Shown piece after piece: positions 33,112 to 42,481 of a stretch of 55,797 nucleotides of DNA (position 1 is its first letter; every line of letters starts with the position of its first letter). Made by a program: the position numbers and the translations under genes. Below the pieces are notes generated by a model, which was given only the letters and a program-made list of their open reading frames with translations, was not told the DNA's origin and did no database searches. The stretch covers positions 1-55,797 of the forward strand of contig JAEYOM010000098.1 in NCBI GenBank assembly GCA_023411715.1. The letters are read 5' to 3'. The stretch is from Bacillota bacterium (lineage in GTDB: Bacteria > Bacillota > Clostridia > Acetivibrionales > DTU013).

Positions 33112-34827
33112 TTATTTTGTTTTCATTTGTTTCCCCGTAAGGATCGCATCATGGTATTCCTGCGGGGAGCTTCCTGTGAATTTCCTGAAAAAACGCGTGA
33201 ATGAGGCGGCTGTTTCGTAGCCTACCATTTTGGCGACTTCATGTATTTTTATGTTGTCTTTTTCAAGCATTTTCTTGGCCTCTTTAATACGGGCATTATC
33301 AATAAACTCGGAAAGATTTATCCCAATAGCCTGTTTGTAAAAGCGTGAAAGATAGGAGGGATTCAGAAAAACCTGTTCTGCCAGCCTGACCAGTGAGAGG
33401 TCTTCATTCAAATGCGTTTCCACAAAATTTTGTATACAATCTATCGCATTGTCCGTCCTTCTTTTCTGTTCCTCGTTCTGGAGCTTGAAAAGTACCTCGG
33501 ACAACTCGTTAAGGTACGTTACCGCTTCGTCCCACGATTCGTGCTTATCTATATGCATGAGCTTATAAAGATTGATATGGAAGGCCACTTTTCCCGAGAG
33601 CTTCCAGCGGTTGATATAGGACAGAAGTATCATGGAGACCTTGAAGTAGGCTTCAATTGCAAGATCGTTGTTCATGCTTCGAATCGGCTTCAAAGGCTCT
33701 GTCAGTCCGGATAAGGCAAGAAAGTATTTCTCATTTTGTCCTGATTCCAGATATGACTCTATCACTTCGAGGTTTTTCTGTCTCAACCGCAGTTCAAGGT
33801 CTTCCGGATCGGCTTCAAGTTCAAGCGGTTCGGCAGCATGATCATTATTCAATATATTATTTTTAAATTCGCTATCAACCAAAAACATTTCCATTCCTGA
33901 ACCTACACGGTAATTCAACAGCTGGCACAGCGAATAGTACTTTCGGGAAACCTCATCCCACCTGCAGGGCTCTCCGCTTAGGGCAAAGCTTATTGACAAG
34001 CCTATGGATTCCCTGCAAACGTTCTGGATCATCTCAAGCGTTCCCTTCAAAAACGAACTGGTCTGCTCAAATCGGACAGCTGTATTTTTCTGGGCTGCGA
34101 CCAGCTGAAGCTTGGGCTGAATAAAAATAACAAACCTGTAACCCTCATCCGTTACGTTGATGTTTCGTACGTTGGTATTCAGGTATTGGTCGACAAGAAG
34201 CTTAATTGAGTATAGGCTTTGTATCTTGTCCCAGTAAGAGCTGTTCGGCGGCATATTGTCGATCTGTCCCAAAAGCAGTATAACCGGAAGATCCGGAGAC
34301 ATAGGCACTGAAAGCTTCTCAAACTGTGATTTGTCTACGCTAAGTGCAGAATCCTCATGCAGCAGGTGGAGAAAATAATCTTTCTGGAACAGATCCAGTG
34401 CCATATTCATCCGTTCCTTCGCTTCATGGATAAGATTCTCTGTTTTGATCCCCTTCTGTATTTCCCTTATGGCATTCTCAACAGCGTCGATCACTTTATC
34501 GTTATCTTCCGTTTTTAAGATATAGCTGACCCCATTGTACTGGATTGCCTTATACACATATTCGAACTCATTGTAACCGGTAAGGAAAATGACCTTGCAT
34601 TGCGGCCAGCGCGCAAAAATCTTTTCCATCAACTGCAGGCCGTCTATCTCAGGCATCCTGATATCCGTCAGCACAATGTCGATCCTCGTTCTGTTCAGCC
34701 ACTCTATCGCCTCTTCGCCGGAGTATGCCTTATAAACGTCCAGATCGAGGCGTTTCAGGCTATTAAATATTTCATACAAGCCATTTACGATTATCTCCTC
34801 ATCATCTACTATCAGAAGTCTGTACAT
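33112..34827 (-). CDS. YesN-type response regulator with AraC DNA-binding domain
   Basis: Response regulator of 571 residues. The receiver domain (1-120) has the acidic pocket VDDEE, phospho-acceptor Asp55 in LTDIRMPE, and Lys in YILKTED. A long middle region of about 330 residues follows, as in YesN relatives, and the C-terminus has an AraC-type pair of helix-turn-helix motifs (LSLVRLAEQVFLNPSYLSRFY and IHEVAKMVGYETAASFTRFF). The start at 34827 has CAGGGGG nine bases ahead; a TTG at 34836 is also in frame. It overlaps the histidine kinase gene by 26 bp. It is the most likely protein to bind the shared operator at both sugar-operon promoters. Confidence 0.9.
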   Translation of the reverse strand: MYRLLIVDDEEIIVNGLYEIFNSLKRLDLDVYKAYSGEEAIEWLNRTRIDIVLTDIRMPEIDGLQLMEKIFARWPQCKVIFLTGYNEFEYVYKAIQYNGVSYILKTEDNDKVIDAVENAIREIQKGIKTENLIHEAKERMNMALDLFQKDYFLHLLHEDSALSVDKSQFEKLSVPMSPDLPVILLLGQIDNMPPNSSYWDKIQSLYSIKLLVDQYLNTNVRNINVTDEGYRFVIFIQPKLQLVAAQKNTAVRFEQTSSFLKGTLEMIQNVCRESIGLSISFALSGEPCRWDEVSRKYYSLCQLLNYRVGSGMEMFLVDSEFKNNILNNDHAAEPLELEADPEDLELRLRQKNLEVIESYLESGQNEKYFLALSGLTEPLKPIRSMNNDLAIEAYFKVSMILLSYINRWKLSGKVAFHINLYKLMHIDKHESWDEAVTYLNELSEVLFKLQNEEQKRRTDNAIDCIQNFVETHLNEDLSLVRLAEQVFLNPSYLSRFYKQAIGINLSEFIDNARIKEAKKMLEKDNIKIHEVAKMVGYETAASFTRFFRKFTGSSPQEYHDAILTGKQMKTK

Positions 34828-36562
34828 TACCTTCAACCCCCTGCATTTTGATCCCGAGAACGGCCTTCAGTCCTCCCAATTCGCTTCTCGACAGCCTGAG
34901 CCCGCTTTCTTCACCGAATACCAGCCTGATGCGCCGATGTATATTTATTATACCTGTCGTTTCGAGACCTTCCGCGTCGGATTCCAGTGAATTCTGCAGT
35001 TCGGCCAATCCGGTATCCGTTATGGTACTTCCATTATCTTCGACGATAATATCCAACTCATATCCCGACTCTTCAAAACTCACCTTAACTACCCCGCTGG
35101 CTCTTTTATTCTCTATCCCGTGCTCGAACGCATTTTCTATGAGCGGCTGGACAATAAGTCTCGGGACGCTTAACTTATTATATTTTTCAGGGCATTCCCC
35201 GAATTGGATCTGGAGCCTTTTGGAAAATCTCATGCGCTGTATCTCCGTATACACTTTTGCATGCTGTATTTCCTCCTCCAGCGGGATATAATCCGAGGAG
35301 TTTCTGGTGACAAACCGGAAATATTCTCCGAGATGTTTTGTAAAAGGTATCAGATTTTCATCGCCGATCGTGGCCATGGTATTTATCATAAAAAAGCTGT
35401 TATACAGGAAATGCGGATTGATCTGTGATTGCAAATGCTTCAATTCAGCTCTCTGCATCAGTATCTTCTGGTTATATACCTGATTTATAAGCATGTTGAG
35501 ATATTTCACCATCTCATTAAAACGGTTATACAAATAGCCGAACTCATTTTTAGAATCATGGTTGATCGATACCCCCAGATCTCCGCTTTCCACCCTGCGG
35601 AAGGACTCCACCAGCTGCAGGAGCGGCTTGTGCATGAACCTGTAGGTCGAATATGAATATATGATGATGATAAACACGGCGGCAACGGTGAAAATCCATA
35701 CCCAGGCATAAAAATTGCGAATGGGCTTCAGAATGATTTCCTCCGGGATATATTTCAATAGAACCATGTTTAAATACTCGGATTTTGCGTAAACGATGTA
35801 ATACCGCCTGTTATCGATCCGTATAAAATCCATGCCGCTATAGTTATTCCCCAATTTGCCGGTAAAATTTTTAGCGGACGGTATGTTGCCGGCACCCGAT
35901 TGGTTCATAATAACGTCGTTGTTAACCATACTGATCAGGAACGAACCGCTATTCTCATATGTGTTAAACTGGGACAAAGCCTGTTTCAGCGCTGTCTTAT
36001 TCAGTTCGACAACGATCAGGTATAAGGATTCATCGGCTCCGAGCTGCTGCAGGGTACTGAGGTAAAGGCCTCCATTATAGCTGATTATCTGCGCCCCCAT
36101 AAACCCGACCGGAACTCGTATGTTATAATATTTTTCCCTGTCGAGCGTATCAACTCCGGTATTTGAAGATATTGTCTTATTAATCGGCAAGATATGAACA
36201 CTGACGTCATTTATATAAATACTGCTGTTTTTAATCATCGCGAGCTTTTGCTGAAGCCGCCGCATACAGTCTACCCGCTGGTACGTATCCATTACCTGCC
36301 ACCTTACGGCAAGCTTATTAAGATCTTCATCGTTAAGGCAGTCATATTGAAGTATCTTGATTCTCTCTATTTCCTTTTCCAGGCCTTGCATATAAAACGA
36401 CACCTGCGCCGTGGTTGACTTGGAAATTTCATTCTTGACAGTGCGCAGACCCCAGTAATATATATAAATACCCAGCATGTAAATTGGAATAATGATAACA
36501 AGAAAGGTGATGACCAATCGGCTGAAAATGCTGTTATTCAATTGCAGCTTCCCTATCTTCAA
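34802..36562 (-). CDS. YesM-type sensor histidine kinase
   Basis: Membrane kinase of 586 residues. An N-terminal transmembrane helix (SRLVITFLVIIIPIYMLGIYIYYW), a ~240-residue extracellular sensor domain, a second helix (FYAWVWIFTVAAVFIIIIYSY), a HAMP domain, the phospho-acceptor motif INPHFLYNSFFM, and a HATPase domain (IVQPLIENAFEHGIEN, VEDNGSTI) are visible in order. This is the LytS/YesM type. It probably senses extracellular sugar, possibly through the binding proteins, and phosphorylates the YesN partner. The start is TTG at 36562 after GAGGTGG. Upstream, TTGACA (36653-36658) with either TATATG (36630-36635) or TATAAT (36623-36628) could be its promoter. Confidence 0.9.
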   Translation of the reverse strand: MKIGKLQLNNSIFSRLVITFLVIIIPIYMLGIYIYYWGLRTVKNEISKSTTAQVSFYMQGLEKEIERIKILQYDCLNDEDLNKLAVRWQVMDTYQRVDCMRRLQQKLAMIKNSSIYINDVSVHILPINKTISSNTGVDTLDREKYYNIRVPVGFMGAQIISYNGGLYLSTLQQLGADESLYLIVVELNKTALKQALSQFNTYENSGSFLISMVNNDVIMNQSGAGNIPSAKNFTGKLGNNYSGMDFIRIDNRRYYIVYAKSEYLNMVLLKYIPEEIILKPIRNFYAWVWIFTVAAVFIIIIYSYSTYRFMHKPLLQLVESFRRVESGDLGVSINHDSKNEFGYLYNRFNEMVKYLNMLINQVYNQKILMQRAELKHLQSQINPHFLYNSFFMINTMATIGDENLIPFTKHLGEYFRFVTRNSSDYIPLEEEIQHAKVYTEIQRMRFSKRLQIQFGECPEKYNKLSVPRLIVQPLIENAFEHGIENKRASGVVKVSFEESGYELDIIVEDNGSTITDTGLAELQNSLESDAEGLETTGIINIHRRIRLVFGEESGLRLSRSELGGLKAVLGIKMQGVEGNVQTSDSR

Positions 36563-36695
36563 AATCCCGCCACCTCACTGATTTCCTTAGTAAGCAAATA
36601 ATTATATATCGATAGCAGATTAATTATACCATATATCGAATATATAACTCACTGTCAAAATCAAAGCGACGAACAGCGCGGATTCTGTACGCATT

Positions 36696-38702
36696 TTAAA
36701 GCCTCTGTATGGAATCTATCCATTCCTTATGCCTTCCGTCTCTCAGAAAAACAGGGATGATATCAATGGGCGCGTCGACATGCACTACCTGCCCTCCCTC
36801 GTAGGATTCACCACTCCAAAGGCTGGTCCATCCGGAACCCACAGGAAGGTAAACATCCCTCGCCGTCATATTTTCATATGCGACCGGTGCGACCAGCAGA
36901 TCGCCGCCGAACATATACTGATCCTTCAGAATCCAGCATGATTCGTCTTCAGGAAATTCATAGAACATGGTCCTCATTACCGGTGTGCCCTTTTCATGGG
37001 CCTGCCTCATTAGCTCGCGCGTATACGGACGCATTGTTTCTCTTAGCTTCATATACCTTACGAGTATTTCATAGGCTTTTTCACCAAAGCTCCATACTTC
37101 ATTATCGCGTCCTGTAAACAGCGCAGGACTCCCGTCCTTTTTATACAGTTTGGTATCGGGCTGCCTGTCCCCGTGCAGGCGCATGACCGGGCTGAAGGTT
37201 CCGTACTGGAACCAGCGTATCAGCAGTTGCCTGAACCTTTCGTCCTCCGGGATTCCTCCGTGAAAACCTCCTATGTCAGTAGTCCACCACGGTATCCCGC
37301 ATATTCCCATTTGGAGCCCTGCACAGATCTGTTTCCTGAAATCCTCAAATGAAGAGTGGATATCCCCCGACCAGACAAGTGCTCCGTACCGCTGGCTCCC
37401 AAGCCAGGCGCACCTGACCAGATTTACAATATTCTGCTGTCCTTCGGTCTCCATTCCTTCGTAAAACGTCCTGGAATACATCTGAGGGTAAATATTGCCT
37501 ATCTGAACATTGGGCCCGGCGTAGTAGCGATAGTTTTCAAAGTCGTAAACACTGTATTCCGGTTCTGCTTCATCGAGCCAGAATATTTTTATACCGTAAT
37601 CGTAATAATTCTTCCTGCACTTCTCCCAAACGTATTTTCTTGCCGCGGGGTTGGTCGCGTCATAGAAATTGCTGAAGCCTCCGAACAGCATGCTTATGTT
37701 GACTCCCATTTCAGGCCTGACCAGCAGGTTTTCCTGCCGCATTTCTTCATAGTTCTCGCTTTCCAGGTCGATCTGCGGCCAGACAGATACCATCAGTTCA
37801 ATGCCCATTTCCTTCAGCTCGTCGACCATTGCTTTGGAATCGGGGAAGAATTCCTCATCAAATCTGAAGTCACCCATTTTAGGCCAGTGGAAGAAGTCGC
37901 AAACGATAACGTCTATGGGCAGGTTCCTGCGTTTGTATTCCCTTGCGACCTCAAGCAGCTGCTCCTGACTGTAATACCTTAGTTTGCACTGCCAGAAACC
38001 GAGACCGTATTCAGGCATCATAGGGACCCTTCCGGTAACGCCGGTGAAGGCTTCCTCTATTTCTGCCGGCGTGTCTCCGGCAGTTATCCAGTAATCCAAC
38101 TGTTTCGTACTCTCTGCATGCCATTCGGTCCTGTTCCTGTTGAAGCTGGCGCTTCCTATGGCCGGGTTGTGCCATAGAAATCCGTATCCGAGGCTTGAAA
38201 GCACAAACGGAATACTGGCCTGTGAGTTCCTGTGGGCCAGTTCGAAGCTGCAGTTCTTGATATCCATTATCTCCTGCTGATACTGCCCCATACCGTAAAG
38301 CTTTTCGTTTTCATTCGATTCGAAGGAAGCCGTCAGACGAAAATCACCGCCGATTATCGGCTTGAATTTTCGGGCCTGAAGGTTGAGGGCCCCATGGTTG
38401 CCGAGCTCTTGAAGAAGCAGCTTTCCGTATTGGTTGTAATAGCTGATACGGCAGTTCTTCGTCCACTCGATTTCTTCCAAGACAGCTTTGATTTTTCCAT
38501 TGATAATCGAAGCTGTCTTCCCACTGATCTCAATTTGCGGGTCACATTTATTTGAAGGCAAAAGAGCGTAATCCGTATCCAGAATCTCTCCCATCATAAC
38601 TGAGCGTATTCTGAGGCTGTTATTGTTCCATGGCTCTATTACAAGCTTTTCCCCGTTGTAACTCCAGACCAGCTTATTTCTTTCAGTATGGAAAACCCCC
38701 AT
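36696..38702 (-). CDS. GH31 alpha-xylosidase-like enzyme
   Basis: Retaining alpha-glycosidase of 668 residues. KLYGMGQYQQE, LSSLGYGFLWHNP, IFWLDEAEPEYS with nucleophile Asp377, VWSGDIHSSF with acid/base Asp447, WWTTDIGGFHGG and MRLHGDRQPD are visible. Shorter than the other GH31 in this window and only distantly similar. The branch is usually annotated as alpha-xylosidase, which fits removal of xylose from xyloglucan side chains. The start at 38702 has GGAGGG six bases upstream; an ATG at 38720 lies ahead of it. No signal peptide. The 145 bp between it and the GH51 gene contain no recognisable gene. Confidence 0.85.
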   Translation of the reverse strand: MGVFHTERNKLVWSYNGEKLVIEPWNNNSLRIRSVMMGEILDTDYALLPSNKCDPQIEISGKTASIINGKIKAVLEEIEWTKNCRISYYNQYGKLLLQELGNHGALNLQARKFKPIIGGDFRLTASFESNENEKLYGMGQYQQEIMDIKNCSFELAHRNSQASIPFVLSSLGYGFLWHNPAIGSASFNRNRTEWHAESTKQLDYWITAGDTPAEIEEAFTGVTGRVPMMPEYGLGFWQCKLRYYSQEQLLEVAREYKRRNLPIDVIVCDFFHWPKMGDFRFDEEFFPDSKAMVDELKEMGIELMVSVWPQIDLESENYEEMRQENLLVRPEMGVNISMLFGGFSNFYDATNPAARKYVWEKCRKNYYDYGIKIFWLDEAEPEYSVYDFENYRYYAGPNVQIGNIYPQMYSRTFYEGMETEGQQNIVNLVRCAWLGSQRYGALVWSGDIHSSFEDFRKQICAGLQMGICGIPWWTTDIGGFHGGIPEDERFRQLLIRWFQYGTFSPVMRLHGDRQPDTKLYKKDGSPALFTGRDNEVWSFGEKAYEILVRYMKLRETMRPYTRELMRQAHEKGTPVMRTMFYEFPEDESCWILKDQYMFGGDLLVAPVAYENMTARDVYLPVGSGWTSLWSGESYEGGQVVHVDAPIDIIPVFLRDGRHKEWIDSIQRL

Positions 38703-38847
38703 GCTTTTACCCTCCGTCATTGATGGTATCGTACAATTGCTCCCTGGCGCAACCAGCGATTTGCCTTTCCATATACCCGCTCCTGACTCCCAGACCCCAG
38801 CAGACCCTCTTCGGATCCTTAGTACCTATGAGCCTTATATGCGTTTT

Positions 38848-40350
38848 CTATTTCTTTTTGCCAAAACGTATTACATTCCAGGATAATTTATTAAGGACCG
38901 ATTTGGCTGTATTGTCCTCGACTATTGTGTTTCCTCCGTTATGAGGTACTACATTGAATGGGTTTTCCAACGTATTCGTTGCGTTCTTGTTCTCATGTTC
39001 AAGAACAATATGCTCTATTACCTCATATCCCGGGAAAGCACGCAGGTCTGTTTCGACGAGCATTGACTCCTCTTCGTCTCTGTTCACACAGAACATCGTG
39101 AGTTCCTCCTTCTCCTCGTCATACAACGAAACAGTTTCAATGTAAGGTACATCGCAGAAATCCTCACTATCGTACGAAGGGGATTTAACACACGCTTGAA
39201 GCACCTGTCCCCTTCCATACGAGGACGCGTGCAGATAGGGATAGAAAATGGTATTCCTCCAGGAACCGCCTCCGGTCGCAGTCATTATCGGCGCGATCGT
39301 ATTTATGAGCTGAGCTATGCATGCCATCCTTACACGGTCGGCGTGCTTCAGCAGTGTGATGAGCATACAGCCTACCACGAGCGCATCCTGAAGATCGTAT
39401 ATGTTTTCATTAATCGGCTGGGCATTTTTCCAGCGCATATCTCCGGTAATATCCGTCGGATACCAGACATTCCATTCGTCAAAGGACAGGTGGAGCGTCT
39501 TTTTGCTGTGAGTCTTAGCTTTGATATAATCACAAATGGAAATTACGGATTTAATAAAATAATCCATATCCAAAGAACGGGCAAGGAAGTTGGCCGTACC
39601 CTTCTCGTCATTCTTATAATAAGTATGAAGCGACAAATAATCGACATACTGGTAGGTATGTTCAAGAGTAGTTGCTTCCCACTCGCCAAACGTGGGCATA
39701 CCGCTGCCCGAGCTTCCGCAGGATACAAGTTCTATGTCGGGGTCGACCCATTTCATGACCTTCGCGGTTTCACTGGCTATACGTCCATATTCCTCGGTAG
39801 TTTTGTGACAGATCTGCCAGGGTCCGTCCATCTCATTTCCGAGGCACCAGGTTTTTATACCATGGGGTTTCTCGTAACCATGGGAACGACGCAAATCGCT
39901 GTAATATGTTCCTCCGGGATGGTTGCAGTATTCCACGAGGTGCCGGGCTTCATCCGGTCCCCCGGTACCCAGGTTTACCGCCATCATCACTTCTGTATCC
40001 GCATACTTTGCCCAATCGACGAATTCATTAGTGCCTATCCGGTTCGTTTCAACCGAGGCCCATGCCAAATCCAACCTTTTAGGCCTCTTTTCAACAGGCC
40101 CGATCCCATCCTCCCAATTATAACCCGACAAAAAATTTCCGCCGGGATATCGGACTATTGGTACCTTAAGCTCCCTGACAAGATCGATAACATCCTGCCG
40201 AAATCCTTTTTCATTGGCTGACGGATGGTCCGGCTCATATATACCGCCGTATACGGAACGGCCCCATTGCTCAATAAACGAGCCGAAAATCCTTTTATCA
40301 ACCTTGCCGATACTGAAATCCTTATCGAGCTTGACACTTGCTTTTTTCAT
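38848..40350 (-). CDS. abfA: GH51 alpha-L-arabinofuranosidase (second copy)
   Basis: Enzyme of 500 residues, very close to the classical AbfA type of Geobacillus and Clostridium. Marks are IFGSFIEQWGRSVYGGIY, VRYPGGNFLSGYNWEDGIGP, acid/base Glu173 in CLGNEMDGPWQ and nucleophile Glu292 in LSFDEWNVW, with the C-terminal sandwich. No signal peptide. The promoter TTGACT-17-TATTAT and a perfect palindrome at the expected start of transcription lie upstream. It is divergent from the ArsR-type regulator gene, which probably controls it, and may be cotranscribed with the GH31 gene that follows. Confidence 0.95.
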   Translation of the reverse strand: MKKASVKLDKDFSIGKVDKRIFGSFIEQWGRSVYGGIYEPDHPSANEKGFRQDVIDLVRELKVPIVRYPGGNFLSGYNWEDGIGPVEKRPKRLDLAWASVETNRIGTNEFVDWAKYADTEVMMAVNLGTGGPDEARHLVEYCNHPGGTYYSDLRRSHGYEKPHGIKTWCLGNEMDGPWQICHKTTEEYGRIASETAKVMKWVDPDIELVSCGSSGSGMPTFGEWEATTLEHTYQYVDYLSLHTYYKNDEKGTANFLARSLDMDYFIKSVISICDYIKAKTHSKKTLHLSFDEWNVWYPTDITGDMRWKNAQPINENIYDLQDALVVGCMLITLLKHADRVRMACIAQLINTIAPIMTATGGGSWRNTIFYPYLHASSYGRGQVLQACVKSPSYDSEDFCDVPYIETVSLYDEEKEELTMFCVNRDEEESMLVETDLRAFPGYEVIEHIVLEHENKNATNTLENPFNVVPHNGGNTIVEDNTAKSVLNKLSWNVIRFGKKK

Positions 40351-40387
40351 GACTTGTCACCTCATACCGATATTTGTTTTCATTAAT

Positions 40388-40439
40388 TGATTAATTATTA
40401 TATTAATCATATAATAAATCAATGTACCTGGTAAGTCAA
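40388..40439 (-). promoter_or_regulatory. GH51 promoter with palindromic operator
   Basis: On the minus strand TTGACT (40434-40439) and TATTAT (40411-40416) are 17 bp apart. Two bases further lies a perfect inverted repeat (40388-40409) with arms TGATTAAT and ATTAATCA around a 6-bp AT spacer, typical in size and place for an ArsR-family operator. Confidence 0.75.
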
Positions 40440-40484
40440 CAAAGTGTTACATAATATATTGCCTAGTAATTCCGACATTTTTTC

Positions 40485-40513
40485 TTTACTATATCAGTGA
40501 ACTAATTTATAAT
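40485..40513 (+). promoter_or_regulatory. Promoter of the ArsR-type regulator
   Basis: TTTACT (40485-40490) and TATAAT (40508-40513) are 17 bp apart on the plus strand, 26 bp before the TTG start codon. It is back to back with the GH51 promoter, so one operator could serve both. Confidence 0.6.
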
Positions 40514-40539
40514 TATATTAACTGGAAGGTGATATAAAG

Positions 40540-41442
40540 TTGAGAATATCTTTATCTGAGGCAAATTTAGGTATATTCAAGGCTTTGGCAAATGATGTCA
40601 GAATAAAGATAATAGAAATGCTGTCAGAAAAACCGATGAATATCAAAGAAATGGCAGAGCAGCTGGGACTAAGCAGCGCCATTCTCACTATGCATATAGG
40701 CAAGCTTGAAAAATCGGGCCTGATCGGATCGGAAAGAACCCATTCGGGCCGCTCCACTTATAAAGTATGCTATCTGGAGGCAGATTCGCTCGAGATCGAC
40801 TTTCCTTCGAAAACCAGGAGAAATTCCAGAGTACATGAATTCATACTGCCCATAGGACATTATACCGATTTCAGCGTATTACCGACATGCGGACTTGCAA
40901 CTACCGAGAAAGTGATAGGGTATTTCGACGACCCGAGATATTTTCTCGATCCCGAAAGGGTCAATGCAAAAATACTCTGGTTCACAAAAGGCTTTGTAGA
41001 GTACAAGGTGCCTAACTATCTTCTCTCGGATCAGGAACCGGTGTCGCTTGAAATATCCATGGAACTGGGTTCCGAAGCGCCCGGCGTCAACAATAACTGG
41101 CCTTCGGACATAACTTTTTTAATAAACGGAGTCGAAATCGGTAAGTGGACCAGCCCCGGTGACTTTGGCGGAACAAGAGGCATATTTACTCCGGAATGGT
41201 GGAGCCTTTCAGTCGGGCAGTTCGGTTTGCTTAAAATATTGAAAATAGACGATACGGGTTCGTATATGGATGGCAGGAGGATCTCCGACATTACGCTGCA
41301 GCAGCTCGATCTGCGGCAAAAGCAGTGGGATTTCAGGGTTACAATAAAAGATGATGCTATTCATGCCGGCGGTATCACAATTTTTGGCTCAGGCTTCGGC
41401 AATTACAATCAGGATATTATCTTCAGATTGTTTTATAAGTAA
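40540..41442 (+). CDS. ArsR-type regulator with long unidentified C-terminal domain
   Basis: Protein of 300 residues. The first ~90 residues are a winged helix of ArsR type (FKALANDVRIKIIEMLSEKP, MNIKEMAEQLGLSSAILTMHIGKLEKSGLI, then a wing at RTHSGRSTYKV). Residues ~105-300 are predicted mostly beta strand (HYTDFSVLPTCGLATTEKVIG, DPRYFLDPERVNAKILWF, PVSLEISMELGSEAPG, WPSDITFLINGVEIGKWTSP), like a jelly-roll. I do not recognise a named family for this part; it may be a sugar sensor. The start is TTG at 40540, preceded by GGAAGGTG. It is divergent from the GH51 gene with a palindrome between them, so it most likely controls that operon. No metal-binding cysteine motif typical of metal-sensing ArsR proteins is present. 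Confidence 0.8.
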   Translation: MRISLSEANLGIFKALANDVRIKIIEMLSEKPMNIKEMAEQLGLSSAILTMHIGKLEKSGLIGSERTHSGRSTYKVCYLEADSLEIDFPSKTRRNSRVHEFILPIGHYTDFSVLPTCGLATTEKVIGYFDDPRYFLDPERVNAKILWFTKGFVEYKVPNYLLSDQEPVSLEISMELGSEAPGVNNNWPSDITFLINGVEIGKWTSPGDFGGTRGIFTPEWWSLSVGQFGLLKILKIDDTGSYMDGRRISDITLQQLDLRQKQWDFRVTIKDDAIHAGGITIFGSGFGNYNQDIIFRLFYK

Positions 41443-41474
41443 ATAAATGATACCCGGGCTATAGAAACAATTGA

Positions 41475-42332
41475 TTATCTGCCACCCATCAGCAGCAGCA
41501 CTTCCCTCATGACCTTGCACGCGGCTGCGGTCGATATGCCCGTGCTGTCCAGCTTGGGCGCCAGCTCGACTACGTCGGCCGCGACTATATCAAGCTTTCT
41601 GAAGGATACCAGTGCTTTCTCCAGTTCCTTATACGTAACTCCTCCGGGTTCGGGAGTACCTGTTCCGGGCATAACGGACGGGTCAAGCACGTCAAGGTCT
41701 ATCGAGAGGTAGACAGGCTTGCCGGAAAGCGCCAAAACCGCTTCCTGTGCGGCAGACAGATCAAACGGACGCATGAAGGTATGCCCTTCCGCGGCCCACG
41801 CAAACTCCTCCTTCATGCCGCTGCGTATCCCCAACTGCCAGATACGGCCGTCGCCGACGATATCCCAGACCCTCCTTACGACGCCGGAGTGTGTGAGGCG
41901 TTCGCCAAGGTATTCTTCACGCAGGTCAGTATGCGCATCAAGGTGCAGAAGGCAAATATCGGGATACTTTTTATGTACCGCTTCAAAAGCCGGAAGTGTG
42001 ACAAGATGCTCTCCACCTAACATAAAGGGCTTTTGGCCTGCTTTTACGATACCGGCCGCCGTATTCCCGATCATTTCAAGGGCAGTGTCCGTATTCCCGA
42101 AGGGCAGCTCCAGATCGCCCCCGTCGCATACCTTTATATCGGTAAGATCACGGTCCAGTACAGGCGAATAAGTCTCAAGCCCGTAAAATTCCATTCGCAT
42201 GGCTGCGGGGCCAAACCTTGAACCCGGCCTGAAAGTCGCCGTTCCGTCGAATCCGGCTCCGAATATTACTACCCCGGCGCTGTCGATATCGGCGTCACAC
42301 CCCATGAACCTGGGCAGTGCAAGTCCACTCAT
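41475..42332 (-). CDS. speB: Agmatinase/ureohydrolase
   Basis: Member of the arginase/agmatinase family, 285 residues, which splits agmatine to putrescine and urea. The two-manganese site is visible in GGEHLVTLPAFE (His), LLHLDAHTDLREEY (Asp-x-His-x-Asp) and YLSIDLDVLDPS (Asp-x-Asp), with GTGTPEPGG just after, which is typical of SpeB. The start has CGGAGG upstream. It is convergent with the ArsR regulator and divergent from the histidine kinase gene. It has no evident link to the sugar genes and marks the edge of the hemicellulose locus. Confidence 0.9.
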   Translation of the reverse strand: MSGLALPRFMGCDADIDSAGVVIFGAGFDGTATFRPGSRFGPAAMRMEFYGLETYSPVLDRDLTDIKVCDGGDLELPFGNTDTALEMIGNTAAGIVKAGQKPFMLGGEHLVTLPAFEAVHKKYPDICLLHLDAHTDLREEYLGERLTHSGVVRRVWDIVGDGRIWQLGIRSGMKEEFAWAAEGHTFMRPFDLSAAQEAVLALSGKPVYLSIDLDVLDPSVMPGTGTPEPGGVTYKELEKALVSFRKLDIVAADVVELAPKLDSTGISTAAACKVMREVLLLMGGR

Positions 42333-42481
42333 TCAATAACTACCTCCGTCTTAGGAATACAGCATTATTTCCGTTTTTCATATCCCGATTATAACCTCTT
42401 CACGGCTTATCTACAATATGCTATTTAATCTCTATGAAATTAATGGTAATATAGTAACTAGAAACATTTAAAGGATATTAT

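Noticed and set aside
38707..38847. Open frame of about 43 codons between GH51 and GH31 genes
   Set aside because: No start with a ribosome site and no recognisable sequence; likely chance.
39196..40221. 341-codon open frame on the plus strand
   Set aside because: It is antisense to the conserved GH51 gene; the frame is open through codon bias of that gene.
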